A stretch of 64,000 nucleotides of DNA from Hyphomonas sediminis (GCF_019679475.1 NZ_JAIEZP010000001.1:372001-436000), one strand, 5' to 3'; counted from the first letter of the stretch, positions 47,022 to 56,610 are shown. Notes: generated by a model not told the origin, from the sequence alone. A program made the numbers and translations.

Positions 47022-47792
47022 ATGTCTCAGTCTCCCCCGTTTGCCTCCGCCCCCCTGCTGTCCGGTATTTCCGGGCTATCCCATGGTTTCTTTGGCCGCA
47101 AAGGCGGCGTTTCCGGCGGGATCTACGATAGCCTCAATTCCGGCGAGGGATCGGGCGACGATCCGCGCAATATTGCCGAAAACCGCGCCCGGATTGCCGC
47201 CGCGCTGGGGGCAAAATGGCTGCTGTCCTGCTATCAGGTGCATTCGCCGGACGTTGTGCGGGTGACCGGGCCGTGGAGCGAGCGGCCGCAGGCCGACGCG
47301 ATGGTCACCAACCGGCCGGAACTGGGGCTCTGCGTCCTCTCGGCAGACTGTACGCCGGTTCTGTTTGCCGACCCGGAGGCGGGCGTGATCGGCGCAGCCC
47401 ATGCCGGCTGGAAAGGCGCCCTTGCCGGCGTTCTGACCCGAACACTGGAAGAAATGGAAGCGCTGGGCGCCCGGCGCGCGCGCATCCGAGCGGCCATCGG
47501 CCCGACGATCGGTCCGGCGAGCTATGAGGTCGGCCCGGAATTCCGCGCGGCGTTCCTGGCCAAGGACGGCGCCAGCGAAGACCTGTTCACCCCCGGCAAG
47601 GGCGACCGGTTTCATTTCGACCTGCCGGGCTTTTGCGAACGCCAGCTGGTTTCCGCCGGGGCCGGCGGGGTGTTCAACCTGCGCCACGACACCTGCGCGA
47701 TGGAAGACGCCTATTTTTCCAACCGCCGCCGCAACCTGCGCGGAGAACCCGATTACGGACGGAACGCAGCGGCAATCGTTCTGCTTGCATAA
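47022..47792 (+). CDS. pgeF: Peptidoglycan editing factor / YfiH-type polyphenol oxidase
   Basis: A 256-residue cytoplasmic protein of the YfiH (laccase-domain) family, reported as a purine nucleoside phosphorylase-like and peptidoglycan-editing enzyme. Visible motifs are HGFFGRKGGVSGGIYDSLN, QVHSPDVVRV, ADCTPVLFAD, AAHAGWKGALAGVL and RHDTCAMEDAYFSNRRRN with Cys and His residues for zinc. Start at ATG 47022; an upstream in-frame ATG lacks support. Divergent from typA. prs follows 93 bp downstream. Confidence 0.88.
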   Translation: MSQSPPFASAPLLSGISGLSHGFFGRKGGVSGGIYDSLNSGEGSGDDPRNIAENRARIAAALGAKWLLSCYQVHSPDVVRVTGPWSERPQADAMVTNRPELGLCVLSADCTPVLFADPEAGVIGAAHAGWKGALAGVLTRTLEEMEALGARRARIRAAIGPTIGPASYEVGPEFRAAFLAKDGASEDLFTPGKGDRFHFDLPGFCERQLVSAGAGGVFNLRHDTCAMEDAYFSNRRRNLRGEPDYGRNAAAIVLLA

Positions 47793-47885
47793 ATCTCAGC
47801 GATTCCAGTTTCCTGTGGCTTGCGACTCGCGGCGGCGTGTTACAAAAGCGTCGCGAACCCGGCAGGCCACCAAGGGAGCGCCCCC

Positions 47886-48824
47886 ATGAAGCTGATTTCC
47901 TGCAACGCAAATCGCCCCCTTTCGGACGCCATCGCAGACTATCTGGACATGCGGCTGACGCGCTCGGAGGTGAAAACCTTCGCCGACCAGGAAATCTTCG
48001 TTCGCATTGACGAGAATGTTCGCGGCGAGGACGTGTTTGTCATCCAGTCGACTTCCTACCCCGCCAATGACAACCTGATGCAGCTGCTGATCATGATGGA
48101 CGCGCTGCGCCGCGCCTCGGCCCGCCGCATTACTGCCGTCCTCCCCTATTTCGGCTATGCCCGCCAGGACCGCAAAACCGATGGCCGCACGCCGATCTCC
48201 GCGAAGCTCGTGGCCAACCTGATCTCCACCGCCGGGGCCGACCGCGTACTGACGGTGGACCTGCATGCCGGCCAGATCCAGGGCTTCTTCGACATTCCGA
48301 CCGACAACCTGTTCGGCGGCCCGGTGATGGTGGATGACATCAAGGAGCGTTACGGCAAGGAGAAGATCATTGTCGTCTCTCCCGACGTGGGCGGCGTGGT
48401 GCGCGCGCGCTCGCTGGCCAAACGGCTGAACGATGCCGACCTTGCTATCGTCGACAAGCGCCGCCCCGAAGCGGGCAAGTCGGAGGTGATGAACATCATC
48501 GGCGACGTGAAGGGCGCCCGCTGCATCATGCTGGACGACATGTGCGACTCCGGCGGCACGCTGGCGAACGCCGCAGCGGCACTGAAGGAGCATGGCGCAA
48601 GCTCGGTTTCAGCCTATGTCACGCATGGCGTACTTTCGGGCAATGCCGTGGAGCGGATCAGCAAATCCGTACTCGACGAACTGGTAATGACCGACACGAT
48701 CCAGCCTTCGGAGGAAGCGCGCAAATCCAAGAAGATCCGCGTGCTGCCGATCGCTCCGCTGCTGGGCGAGGCGATCCGCCGGATTGCGAATGAGGAAAGC
48801 GTCTCGAAACTCTTCGACCGCTAG
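47886..48824 (+). CDS. prs: Ribose-phosphate pyrophosphokinase
   Basis: Makes 5-phosphoribosyl-1-pyrophosphate from ribose 5-phosphate and ATP for nucleotide and amino acid synthesis. 312 residues from ATG at 47886 (AAGGGAG upstream). Motifs: [27 protein letters not shown] near 97, [12 protein letters not shown] near 130, [13 protein letters not shown] and the PRPP-loop [14 protein letters not shown] near 215. The length is normal. A strong terminator follows. Confidence 0.96.
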   Translation: MKLISCNANRPLSDAIADYLDMRLTRSEVKTFADQEIFVRIDENVRGEDVFVIQSTSYPANDNLMQLLIMMDALRRASARRITAVLPYFGYARQDRKTDGRTPISAKLVANLISTAGADRVLTVDLHAGQIQGFFDIPTDNLFGGPVMVDDIKERYGKEKIIVVSPDVGGVVRARSLAKRLNDADLAIVDKRRPEAGKSEVMNIIGDVKGARCIMLDDMCDSGGTLANAAAALKEHGASSVSAYVTHGVLSGNAVERISKSVLDELVMTDTIQPSEEARKSKKIRVLPIAPLLGEAIRRIANEESVSKLFDR

Positions 48825-48846
48825 GGCCGCGTACCCTCCGAAAAAG

Positions 48847-48876
48847 AAAAAACCCGCTCTCCGGAGCGGGTTTTTT
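48847..48876. terminator. Intrinsic terminator after prs, bidirectional
   Basis: A 13-bp perfect stem, AAAAAACCCGCTC with GAGCGGGTTTTTT and loop TCCG, sits 22 bp past the prs stop. It may also end the convergent minus-strand gene at 48907. Confidence 0.93.
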
Positions 48877-48906
48877 ATTGCCGGAAACCGGATCAGGCAG
48901 GGCGGT

Positions 48907-49185
48907 TTATTCGACCGTCCAGCCGCGCGGGGTGCGGCGGGCTTCCAGGGTGATGGTGCCGTCGGACGGGGGGGACGTCGGGCGCGGGCGGCGCGGGGCC
49001 GCAAAGCGCATGGCGATGGCCGCCGCCGCCAGGGCCACACCGGCAATCGCGGTGATGATCGCAACGAGGCCCGCCACGAACAGGAGCATCAGGCCGGCGG
49101 TGAGCTGCACAAGGAAGGTCATTCCGGCGCGAAGGGCGGAAAGCAGGCCTGCAGCAGGGTTCGGATGGGCGTGTGTCTGTACCAT
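48907..49185 (-). CDS. Small two-span-length membrane protein, unknown function
   Basis: A 92-residue protein with one long hydrophobic region (about 25-58, enough for one or two spans) and a Pro/Arg-rich tail ending RTPRGWTVE. ATG at 49185 is used because AAGG lies 8 nt upstream; GTG at 49194 is the alternative. Family not recognised. The gene has a C7 run on its coding strand near the end that could be prone to slippage. Confidence 0.6.
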   Translation of the reverse strand: MVQTHAHPNPAAGLLSALRAGMTFLVQLTAGLMLLFVAGLVAIITAIAGVALAAAAIAMRFAAPRRPRPTSPPSDGTITLEARRTPRGWTVE

Positions 49186-49275
49186 GGATATCACCTTCGG
49201 CCCTCAAGATGGCGCGATGATGGCAGAGCGTCAACGGAGGTGCGGCAATCTCGGCGCCCATTTTGGGCAGCAGGG

Positions 49276-49986
49276 TTAATCCTGTTGCACCAGCAGGCCA
49301 CGCTCCGCCCGGATCTGGGCATAGGCCGCCGTGATCGACGCGGCTTTGGAATGCACGCTGGTCTCAAACTCGCGCGGGGCGCCCTTATGGATAATCCGGT
49401 CAGGGTGATGGTCCGCCATCAGACGGCGATATGCCGTGCGGATGACCGCAAACTCTGCATCATGGGCAACGCCGAGCACATGGTAAGGATCGTCCCGGTC
49501 CGGCCCGAGATGGCTGGCACGGATGCGGCGGAAGGTGGCTTCACTGAAGCCAAAGGCATCAGACACGGTGCGCAGGTAGACCAGTTCCGGCTGGGTGACG
49601 ACGCCATCTGCCCCGGCAATCTGGAACAGGCCGTCAAGCACGCCTTCGAGCAGGCAGGGCCGGTCGCTGTAGCGCTTGCCGATGCGGCGGGCATAGGATT
49701 CGTAGCCGCGCACGGTCTGGCGGGCGAGATTGAAGACGCGGCGGACATTATCCGCATCTTCCGGGCGGGCGCGGAAAACGCGCGAGAACACCATGATTTC
49801 CTGGTCTGTCACGAGCCCGTCGGCCATCGCCATCTTGGCGCTGAGGCCGACGACCGCGGCGGTAAAACCGACATCATTGGGATCTGGCTCGCAGCATTCT
49901 CCAGCCGGGTCCGGCTGAGGGGCCGGGTCCGGGCCATGGTCGAACAGGCGTTTGCCGCTCTCTAGAAGTGTGGTCCACAGGCTCAT
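49276..49986 (-). CDS. DjlA-like TerB and DnaJ domain protein
   Basis: A 236-residue protein with an N-terminal acidic tail, a TerB-like helical domain (about 40-160: GFTAAVVGLSAKMAMADGLVTDQE) and a C-terminal J domain (about 165-230) with DPYHVLGV and the HPD tripeptide in ADHHPDRI. J domains stimulate DnaK; the TerB part may bind membrane or metal. DjlA proteins are usually membrane anchored, but no clear membrane segment is seen here. Confidence 0.87.
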   Translation of the reverse strand: MSLWTTLLESGKRLFDHGPDPAPQPDPAGECCEPDPNDVGFTAAVVGLSAKMAMADGLVTDQEIMVFSRVFRARPEDADNVRRVFNLARQTVRGYESYARRIGKRYSDRPCLLEGVLDGLFQIAGADGVVTQPELVYLRTVSDAFGFSEATFRRIRASHLGPDRDDPYHVLGVAHDAEFAVIRTAYRRLMADHHPDRIIHKGAPREFETSVHSKAASITAAYAQIRAERGLLVQQD

Positions 49987-50306
49987 GATCTATCTCGGAG
50001 TATAACAGCTCTTGCCCATTCTTGGACAGAGAGCGTTTCTGACAAGCATGTGAAGTCTTTCCGCACAGCAGGGCTGCATACGGGTGGGGACGCGGAAAGT
50101 TGCGTCGCCGGAGCTGTATTAAGTATCCGTCATGGCGCAGATACGGGCCATTCCGGCGCCCGTGCCCGCTTTGGAGCCGGACGCCCGAGCCCCGGAAATT
50201 AACCAATTTGAAAGATTCTCGCCCCGTTTCGGGAACATTTCTTCCGGCACGCCGTTTGCTCTTCATCGAACACGAATCCGGACCGTCGCTGTCGGAGGAA
50301 TGAAAG
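49987..50306. promoter_or_regulatory. Divergent intergenic region with EcfG-type promoter
   Basis: The 320-bp gap between the DjlA-like gene and the fasciclin gene has no coding sequence I can support. It holds the GGAAC-N16-CGTT promoter at 50232-50256 for the rightward gene. Confidence 0.6.
50232..50256 (+). promoter_or_regulatory. EcfG-type general stress promoter
   Basis: GGAAC (50232-50236), a 16-nt spacer and CGTT (50253-50256) match the alphaproteobacterial EcfG consensus GGAAC-N16/17-CGTT. The ATG of the fasciclin gene lies about 50 bp downstream. Confidence 0.7.
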
Positions 50307-50861
50307 ATGAAGACCTATGCCCTCGCCGCCCTTGCGGCCCTGATCCTCGCCCAGCCGGCCCTGGCTGATACCGACAGCAGCAGAAGCGCCGCCGCCGGCG
50401 TTGCGCTGGGAAGCGCCCGCGCCGTGGCCACAGCCCCTGCAGCGCAGAAGAGCGACGCGCTGGAGAAAGCTTCGCGCACCGGCAATTTCAAGACATTCCT
50501 TTCCGCCATCGACGCAGCAGGCATTGAAGGCGATCTTGGCCAGCTTGGCCCCTACACCCTGTTTGCGCCGACCGACGCGGCCTTTGCCAAGCTGCCCGCC
50601 GGCGCGATGGACCGCCTGATGCAGCCGGAAAACCGCGACCAGCTGATCGCGCTGATCCGCATGCATGTGGTGGCCGGCCAGGCGCTGACCGCCGACAAGA
50701 TGGCCGGACAGCAGATGACCGCTGAAACCCTGAACGGCCCCGTGGCAATTGACGGAACAGACCCCTCTGCCGTGTGGATCAATGCCGTGACCGTTGAAGG
50801 CCCTGGCATTCGCGGCAAGGACGGCGTGGTGCTGGCCATCGACTCGCTGCTGCTGCCGTAA
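50307..50861 (+). CDS. Exported fasciclin (FAS1) domain protein
   Basis: A 184-residue exported protein: signal peptide 1-20 (cleavage after ALA), then one FAS1 domain with FKTFLSAIDAAGIEGDLGQLGPYTLFAPTDAAFAKLP and HVVAGQALTADKM, quoted in part, ending VVLAIDSLLLP. FAS1 proteins act in adhesion and stress envelopes; in alphaproteobacteria small fasciclins are often members of the EcfG regulon. The upstream promoter at 50232-50256 fits that. GGAGG precedes the ATG. Confidence 0.9.
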   Translation: MKTYALAALAALILAQPALADTDSSRSAAAGVALGSARAVATAPAAQKSDALEKASRTGNFKTFLSAIDAAGIEGDLGQLGPYTLFAPTDAAFAKLPAGAMDRLMQPENRDQLIALIRMHVVAGQALTADKMAGQQMTAETLNGPVAIDGTDPSAVWINAVTVEGPGIRGKDGVVLAIDSLLLP

Positions 50862-50904
50862 GCGATCCTGTTCTTCCGCAGGGGTCCCTCCCCCTTTGCG
50901 AGAT

Positions 50905-50943
50905 GCCCGGTCTTCTTCCCGCAAGGCGTGAAGGCCGGGCTTT
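50905..50943 (+). terminator. Terminator after the fasciclin gene
   Basis: GCCCGGTCTTC (50905-50915) pairs with GAAGGCCGGGC (50930-50940), with one G-T pair, and TTT follows. The following 51031-51112 has two further GC hairpins without T runs (GAGGCC/GGCCTC and a 12-bp stem at 51082-51112). Confidence 0.7.
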
Positions 50944-51128
50944 CTGCATTAAGGCCAGCGGAGACGCCGGGCGACACGGATTAAACATTGGTGAGGGGGC
51001 GGAACATCTGGCGGCGTGGCGCGTCAATTCCGCGAGGCCTGGTCAGGTCAGGTCCGGGCCTCGAGGAAAGACCCCCGTGTGGCCCCGCCCGGACTAGACA
51101 TCCGGGTGGGGCAATTCGTTTGGGAATG

Positions 51129-51632
51129 TCAGTCTGCGGCGGTTGTGGTGTCCGACACGATGCGCCATTCGCCGTCGATCTTGCGCAGAACCAGCGTGTA
51201 GAGGCCCCAGGGCTGCTTGCCCTGCCAGTCGAGCTGCCATTTGCCATGGGCGATGGCGGCGTCGGCCGAGAGGATCACGATTTCATGGTCGCGGGTGGTC
51301 AGCGTGCCCATTTCCGCGCCGGTGCCGTAACGGGCCTTGTAGCGGGCGAGCGTTTCATCCCAGCCGCGCGTGATGTTGCCGCCGGACGCAAAGCGCAGAT
51401 CCGGCGAGCGCCAGTAGCCCACCATGAAGCCTTCGATATCGCCTGCATTCCAGGCCACATCCTGCGCCTCGAGCAGGGAGAGGATGGCGGCTTCATCGGC
51501 CACGCGGGCCGCGCCGCCGGGCTGGGAGGACGCGGTGGCGCAGGCGGCAAGACCGAGGAACAGCGCGCCCGAAAGGGCGGCGGCAATCTTAGTTCGTGCG
51601 CTGAGGATCACGAAGCGGGTCTGCGTCTTCAT
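51129..51632 (-). CDS. NTF2/SnoaL-like (DUF4440) lipoprotein
   Basis: A 167-residue protein with a lipoprotein signal peptide (hydrophobic 16-26, lipobox LAAC, Cys near 27) and a DUF4440/SnoaL-like domain: EAAILSLLEAQDVAWNAGDIEGFMVGYW, ILSADAAIAHGKWQLDWQGK, WRIVSDTTTA, quoted in parts. Cone-shaped fold, ligand unknown. ATG at 51632 overlaps the end of the upstream gene by 44 bp, so the two genes are in one operon and the start could also be GTG at 51611. Confidence 0.8.
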   Translation of the reverse strand: MKTQTRFVILSARTKIAAALSGALFLGLAACATASSQPGGAARVADEAAILSLLEAQDVAWNAGDIEGFMVGYWRSPDLRFASGGNITRGWDETLARYKARYGTGAEMGTLTTRDHEIVILSADAAIAHGKWQLDWQGKQPWGLYTLVLRKIDGEWRIVSDTTTAAD

Positions 51633-52662
51633 CAGCCAGGTCACCATCCTCATCATAGGTTTCCTCTGTCGGCTCAGGCTCAATCTCAGGCTCAATCTCG
51701 GGCTCAGGCGCAGCGTAGGTCCGCTCATAGCTTGGCGGGGCTTGCGGTGGCTCAGGCTGAGGTTCGGGCTGGGGCTCCGGTTGGGGCTCTGCCTGGTAGA
51801 CCGGCTGCGGCTCCGGCGCCATTGCGGGGGCCTCGGCCTCTGCTTCGTAGGCGGCGTCGTAGCCGGCGTCCTCTGACTCGTAGTCTTCAGCCGGGGTTTC
51901 TTCTTCCTGTTTCTTGCGGCCAAAGCCGAAGAAGCCGCCTTTGGCGTCGCCTTCCGGCTTTTCCTTTTTCACGCGGCGGCGGCCGAGGGGGCCGTGAACA
52001 TCGGCGTGGCGATCATACTGCATGGAATAGTATTCCCAGGCCGTATGGGTCAGCGGGCGGGGCGTCAGCTCCAGGCCATACATCCGCAGGCGCTCGACGA
52101 CTTCATCGCGCAGATGCATGTCCGGGAAGGCTTCGGCGCGGAACTGTTTTTCCTTCATCCAGTCGCGCACGGACCAGCTGCGCACGCGGCCGATTTCGCT
52201 GGGCAGCGCGCCCTTGTGCACTTCCCAGATGTAGAGGGCGGCAATGCCGTTGATGGCGGCGTCCATCGCATCGTCCAGCTCGGTCTCCGGCATCCGGCCC
52301 TGGGCGAGGATGGCGCGCAGGCCAAGCTTGCGGGCTTCCATCTCCTGATAGGTGTTGCCGAGGACGGCGATGCCGTTGCGGTTGGTGTTGATGAGCGAGC
52401 GGTTGACGCCGTCGAGCTGGGGACTGCGGATCGGCAGGAGCACATCCGGGCCGACGCCGGGATGCTGGGCGACCTGGGAGAGTTCGGAGATCATGCGGTG
52501 AAGGTTCACCCGCAGCTCATGCCCGACACCCGACAGCGCAGAGGCCGTGCCGAGGCGGGCCTCCTCACGGAGGCGCCAGAGATGCCAGGCGATAACCGTA
52601 AGAACCGCCAGCAACAGCGTCAGGCCGCCTGTCAGGAAGGTGTGAAATTGTGCTTCGCTCAT
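51589..52662 (-). CDS. Membrane-anchored protein with Pro/Glu-rich repeats
   Basis: A 357-residue protein: one N-terminal membrane segment (about 9-29), a helical region rich in Arg/Leu (30-200), then charged sequences with FGFGRKKQEEE, and a low-complexity tail with PEPQPEPQPEPQPEP and EPEIEPEIEPEP repeats, reflected in the DNA as a 9- to 12-bp repeat pattern near 51670-51800. No recognised domain. ATG at 52662 (GGGGA upstream) is used. Confidence 0.65.
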   Translation of the reverse strand: MSEAQFHTFLTGGLTLLLAVLTVIAWHLWRLREEARLGTASALSGVGHELRVNLHRMISELSQVAQHPGVGPDVLLPIRSPQLDGVNRSLINTNRNGIAVLGNTYQEMEARKLGLRAILAQGRMPETELDDAMDAAINGIAALYIWEVHKGALPSEIGRVRSWSVRDWMKEKQFRAEAFPDMHLRDEVVERLRMYGLELTPRPLTHTAWEYYSMQYDRHADVHGPLGRRRVKKEKPEGDAKGGFFGFGRKKQEEETPAEDYESEDAGYDAAYEAEAEAPAMAPEPQPVYQAEPQPEPQPEPQPEPPQAPPSYERTYAAPEPEIEPEIEPEPTEETYDEDGDLADEDADPLRDPQRTN

Positions 52663-52734
52663 TCTGAGTTCCCCTGAGGCCGCGCCGGTTCGTGGTGCTG
52701 CATCTGCCCGGCAAAGGCCAGACGTTACCAACTT

Positions 52735-53613
52735 CTAAACGCCGAGAACGCGGCCCGCAATCACCCGAAGCGTTTCCATTGCGAGAGGATCGCGTGCTGA
52801 TTGAGTGGTGATCAGTGCAGAATCCAGACAGGTTTCAATTCCCTGGGGGGATGGAGTACGGATCGTGCCGTTCAAGCCGCTGGCGAGCCCCAGAATGGCT
52901 TTGCGGGCCAGCGCGGTGTTGTGCGCCATGATCTCGAGCACATTGGTGACGTTGACGGCTTCGGTATCCTCTCGCCAGCAATCATAATCGGTGACCATGG
53001 CGAGGGTCGCGTAGGGCAGCTCCGCCTCCCGGGCGAGCTTGGCTTCGGGCATATTGGTCATGCCGATCACATCGCAGCCCCATTGCCGGTAAAGATGGCT
53101 TTCGGCGCGGGAGGAGAATTGCGGGCCTTCCATGGCCAGATACGTGCCGCCGCGATGGACCCGGCCACCGACAGCTTCCATCGCCTCAGCGGCGAGCCCC
53201 GAAAGGCGGGCGCAAATGGGATCTGCCATCGAGACATGCGCCACGAGCCCGGCGCCGAAGAAGCTGGAGGCGCGGGCGACCGTGCGATCGATGAACTGAT
53301 CGACTGCCACGATATGGCCCGGTGCGTACACCTCCTGCAGCGAGCCGCAGGCGGAGATGGAGAGGACATCGGTGACGCCGGCGATCTTCAGCGCGGCGAT
53401 ATTGGCGCGGTAGGGCACGTCTGTTGGCGAGAGAACATGGCCGCGGCCATGGCGCGGCAGGAAAACAAGCTCCACATCGCCAATACGGCCAGAGACGAGC
53501 TTGTCCGATGGCGCGCCCCAGGGCGTTTCGATCTCCAGCTCGCGCCGGTCTTCCAGCCCGTCGAGGGCGTAGAGGCCGGAGCCGCCAATGATGCCGAGTT
53601 TCCAGCCGTTCAT
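52735..53613 (-). CDS. mtnP: S-methyl-5'-thioadenosine phosphorylase
   Basis: Splits 5'-methylthioadenosine into adenine and methylthioribose 1-phosphate, in polyamine and methionine recycling. 292 residues: GIIGGSGLYALDGLE at the N terminus, FLPRHGRGHVLSPTDVPYRANI near 55, the GTYLAMEGPQFSSRAES signature near 165, GMTNMPEAKLAREAE near 190 and the substrate-binding MVTDYDCWRE near 215. It overlaps the GNAT gene by 4 bp (ATGA). Confidence 0.93.
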   Translation of the reverse strand: MNGWKLGIIGGSGLYALDGLEDRRELEIETPWGAPSDKLVSGRIGDVELVFLPRHGRGHVLSPTDVPYRANIAALKIAGVTDVLSISACGSLQEVYAPGHIVAVDQFIDRTVARASSFFGAGLVAHVSMADPICARLSGLAAEAMEAVGGRVHRGGTYLAMEGPQFSSRAESHLYRQWGCDVIGMTNMPEAKLAREAELPYATLAMVTDYDCWREDTEAVNVTNVLEIMAHNTALARKAILGLASGLNGTIRTPSPQGIETCLDSALITTQSARDPLAMETLRVIAGRVLGV

Positions 53614-54119
53614 ACCGCGCCCTCCCCTGCCCGGAACCATTTACGCATGCCGAAGGGCGGCGGCGAGAGCGGATTGTGGGTCGTCAGGTCCACATCATCG
53701 GCGCGGACATAGCCAAGATCGGCATAGAAGCCGATGAGACGGGGCTGGTCCGCCCGGATGGCGAGCTGGGCGCCTTTGGCCCCCTGTTCCTGCCCCCAGG
53801 CTTCCAGTGCCGCGAGGACATGCGCGCCGAGGCCCTGACCGGTAAAGCCCGGCAACACGCCGATGCGTTTGACTTCCATCCAGCGCCCCTGCCCGCCGGG
53901 GCCGGGCACAGCGACCCAGCGGCCCGAACCGATCAGCGCGCCATCAGCCTCCAGCAGCACCGCCCCGCCTTTGGCGATCTGGGCGGCAACCGTTTCGGGC
54001 GTTTCGCGGAAGACAGTGGATTCTGGCGAGACCCGCCCCGTCCAGATGCGGCGCGTGATCCCCTCAACGAGAAAGCCATCCGAAGGGGTGGCCCTGCGGA
54101 TGGCTATCGATTGGCTCAT
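53610..54119 (-). CDS. GNAT-family N-acetyltransferase
   Basis: A 169-residue enzyme of the GNAT fold: the acyl-CoA pyrophosphate loop is seen as RIGVLPGFTGQGLGAHVLAALEAWG near 90-115, preceded by ALIGSGRWVA strand and followed by LIGFYADLGYV. Substrate unknown. Ends 4 bp into mtnP. It lies downstream of petC, so it could be at the end of the bc1 operon. Confidence 0.85.
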   Translation of the reverse strand: MSQSIAIRRATPSDGFLVEGITRRIWTGRVSPESTVFRETPETVAAQIAKGGAVLLEADGALIGSGRWVAVPGPGGQGRWMEVKRIGVLPGFTGQGLGAHVLAALEAWGQEQGAKGAQLAIRADQPRLIGFYADLGYVRADDVDLTTHNPLSPPPFGMRKWFRAGEGAV

Positions 54120-54146
54120 ATTTCAGGCCGGTCTTCGGGTCAGAGC

Positions 54147-55109
54147 TTAGTGCTCAACCTTCCGCCAGACCTGCTTGTAGGAGAACCACAGCAGAACCGT
54201 GAGGATCAGAAGGAAGGCCATCACGCCGAGACCGGTGCGCTTGCGCGCTTCGAGTTTCGGCTCCGACGCCCAGGCAATGAACTGGGCAACGTCGTGGGCC
54301 ATCTGATCAACAGTTGCTTCGGTGCCGTCGGTGTACTCGACGCGATCCTTGGTCAGCTGCGGCGCCATGGCGAGGAAGCCGCCGGGCGGCGCATGACGCG
54401 GATCGCCTTCGAAGTTCGGCTTGGTATCACCCGGGAAGTAGGGGTTGTAATACTGGCCGGCAGGCTGGACGAGGTAAGCGGAGTGCTCCGGCGTGTGGTC
54501 GCCCAGGGCCTCGAATTTCGAAACGTCGAGCACCTTCTGGTAAAGCGTCTCGCCGTCTTTTTGGACTTCACGGTCCTCGAACAGGGCCGGGTCCGGATAG
54601 CCGCTCATCAGGCTGTAGATGTAGCTGGCGCCGTTATGGCGGGCTTTCACCATGACCGAAAGATCTGGCGGCAGGGCGCCGCCATTGGCTGCGCGGGCAG
54701 CTGCTTCGTTCGGGAACGGGGCGCGGAAACGGTCTGCCGGAGATGCAGGACGCATCTCGTATTCGCCGGCATCGTTCGGCGTCTGGTTCATGATTTCGTT
54801 CTCGGCGGCCAGTGCCTTCACGAACGGGTTGTCGTTCGGGTTGGGATAGGCCGGGTCATAGAACGGGCCGCCCGGCTCACCGAGGTTACGGTAGCTGAGC
54901 AGGTTCATCGAGTGGCAGCTGGCACAGACCTGTTTGTAGACCTGGTAGCCGCGCTGGACCGATGCCTTGTCGTACTGGCCGGTGACGCCTTCGAACGGCC
55001 AGCCGCCTTCGGGGGCATGGGCGTGTTTCTGGGCGCCGCCAGCAGCGTGCGCGAGACCCGCGAAGGCAAGGCCAACGAGACCAGCAGCGAGGATGCGGAA
55101 GGTTTTCAT
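54147..55109 (-). CDS. petC: Cytochrome c1 of the bc1 complex
   Basis: Membrane-anchored cytochrome that passes electrons from the Rieske centre to cytochrome c. 320 residues: signal peptide 1-22 (cleavage near AHA), heme motif CASCH (62-66), MSGYPDPAL and conserved PNFEGDPRHAPPGG, the axial Met in GFLAMAPQL, and a C-terminal membrane anchor (about 290-312). Third gene of petABC. Confidence 0.94.
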   Translation of the reverse strand: MKTFRILAAGLVGLAFAGLAHAAGGAQKHAHAPEGGWPFEGVTGQYDKASVQRGYQVYKQVCASCHSMNLLSYRNLGEPGGPFYDPAYPNPNDNPFVKALAAENEIMNQTPNDAGEYEMRPASPADRFRAPFPNEAAARAANGGALPPDLSVMVKARHNGASYIYSLMSGYPDPALFEDREVQKDGETLYQKVLDVSKFEALGDHTPEHSAYLVQPAGQYYNPYFPGDTKPNFEGDPRHAPPGGFLAMAPQLTKDRVEYTDGTEATVDQMAHDVAQFIAWASEPKLEARKRTGLGVMAFLLILTVLLWFSYKQVWRKVEH

Positions 55110-55134
55110 GTTCTTTCTTTTCCCAGCTTGCAGC

Positions 55135-56595
55135 TTACTCAGCCGGCACTGCGTTGCCCGTATCCTTGGGCTTACGCTTCAGCACGGATTTATGGATCGA
55201 TTCCGGCAGGGCCTTCGGCTTCTCGGTCAGGCCGATGAAGAACAGGGCCACGAAGTAACCGAAATACAGGAATGTCAGGATCAGCGACAGGTGACGGAAG
55301 GCGAAGGTCGGTGCCGGAACCGCAGCGAGGCTGGGGTTGGCGCCTGCCGGCAGGCTGGCCATGAAGGCGCGGGCCTGCTCGTACGCTTCTTCACCGCCCT
55401 TGTAGCTGGCCGAAGCGGGCGCGCCCTCAACGGTGTAGCTGACCAGGAGGCTCGGATCGCCCTGCAGCGCCGGGATGACCGCATCATCCGGGTTTGCCGC
55501 GCCGCACCAGCCAAGCAGGAAGCAGACAACGACAAAGCCGAAGAAGAACTGGCGGGCCACCGGGCGGTAGCGCATGGACTTCACCTTCGAGGTGTCGAGC
55601 CAGGGCAGCACGAAGAGCACTGCGATGGCGGCGAACATGAAGATGACGCCGAGCAGTTTCGCCGGGATCGGGCCGAGGTCGAAGGTGATGGCGCGCAGGA
55701 TCGCGTAGAACGGCAGCAGATACCATTCCGGAACGATGTGGGCCGGCGTCACCAGCGGGTTGGCCTGGACGTAGTTGTCGGCGTGGCCAAGGACGTTCGG
55801 TGCGTAGAACACGAAGACGGCGAACATGATCAGGAAGATCGCGATGCCGAAGCCGTCCTTCACCGTGTAGTACGGGTGGAACGGAACGGTGTCTTTCTCG
55901 ACATCCTGGACTTCAACGCCGGTCGGGTTGGTGTTGCCCGGAACGTGCAGCGCCCAGACGTGCAGGACCACAGCGCCGGCGATCATGAAGGGCAGCAGAT
56001 AGTGCAGCGAGAAGAAGCGCTGCAGGGTCTGGTTGCCGATCGACGGGCCGCCCATGAGCCAGGTCTGGATGCTTTCGCCGACGAGCGGGATCGCGCCGAA
56101 GAGGCCGGTGATCACGTTCGAGCCGTGATAGGACATCTGGCCCCAGGGCAGCATGTAGCCGAGGAAGGCGGTGCCCATCATCAGGAGGTAGATAACGCAG
56201 CCAATGATCCACAGCACTTCGCGCGGGGCCTTGTAGGACCCGTAATAGAGGCCGCGGAACATGTGGAGGTAGACTGCGAGGAAGAACATCGAGGCGCCGT
56301 TGGCGTGGATGTACCGCAGCAGCCAGCCATAAGGCACGTCGCGCATGATGCGCTCGACCGAAGCGAAGGCACCATCGGTGCTGGCTTCGTAGTGCATGGC
56401 GAGGATGACACCGGTGATGATCTGAACCGCAAGGCAGACGGCCAGGATGCCGCCGAAGATGTACCAGTAGTTCAGGTTTTTCGGCGTCGGGAAATTGATC
56501 ATCGTATCGCTGGCGAAGCGAATGACCGGAAGACGCTTGTCGAGCCAGCGCTCAAAGGCTGAGTTCGGCGTGTAGGTAGACTCATGTCCGCTCAT
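55135..56595 (-). CDS. petB: Cytochrome b of the bc1 complex
   Basis: Carries the two b hemes of ubiquinol oxidation/reduction. 486 residues with eight membrane segments; heme-ligand histidines appear in [28 protein letters not shown] and later in [24 protein letters not shown], quoted in parts, and the PEWY motif is [17 protein letters not shown]. There are about 60 extra residues between the seventh and eighth segments compared with the shortest homologues ([13 protein letters not shown] ... [14 protein letters not shown]). Lies between petA and petC. Confidence 0.94.
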   Translation of the reverse strand: MSGHESTYTPNSAFERWLDKRLPVIRFASDTMINFPTPKNLNYWYIFGGILAVCLAVQIITGVILAMHYEASTDGAFASVERIMRDVPYGWLLRYIHANGASMFFLAVYLHMFRGLYYGSYKAPREVLWIIGCVIYLLMMGTAFLGYMLPWGQMSYHGSNVITGLFGAIPLVGESIQTWLMGGPSIGNQTLQRFFSLHYLLPFMIAGAVVLHVWALHVPGNTNPTGVEVQDVEKDTVPFHPYYTVKDGFGIAIFLIMFAVFVFYAPNVLGHADNYVQANPLVTPAHIVPEWYLLPFYAILRAITFDLGPIPAKLLGVIFMFAAIAVLFVLPWLDTSKVKSMRYRPVARQFFFGFVVVCFLLGWCGAANPDDAVIPALQGDPSLLVSYTVEGAPASASYKGGEEAYEQARAFMASLPAGANPSLAAVPAPTFAFRHLSLILTFLYFGYFVALFFIGLTEKPKALPESIHKSVLKRKPKDTGNAVPAE

Positions 56596-56610
56596 CTAAA
56601 GGGATCCTTC

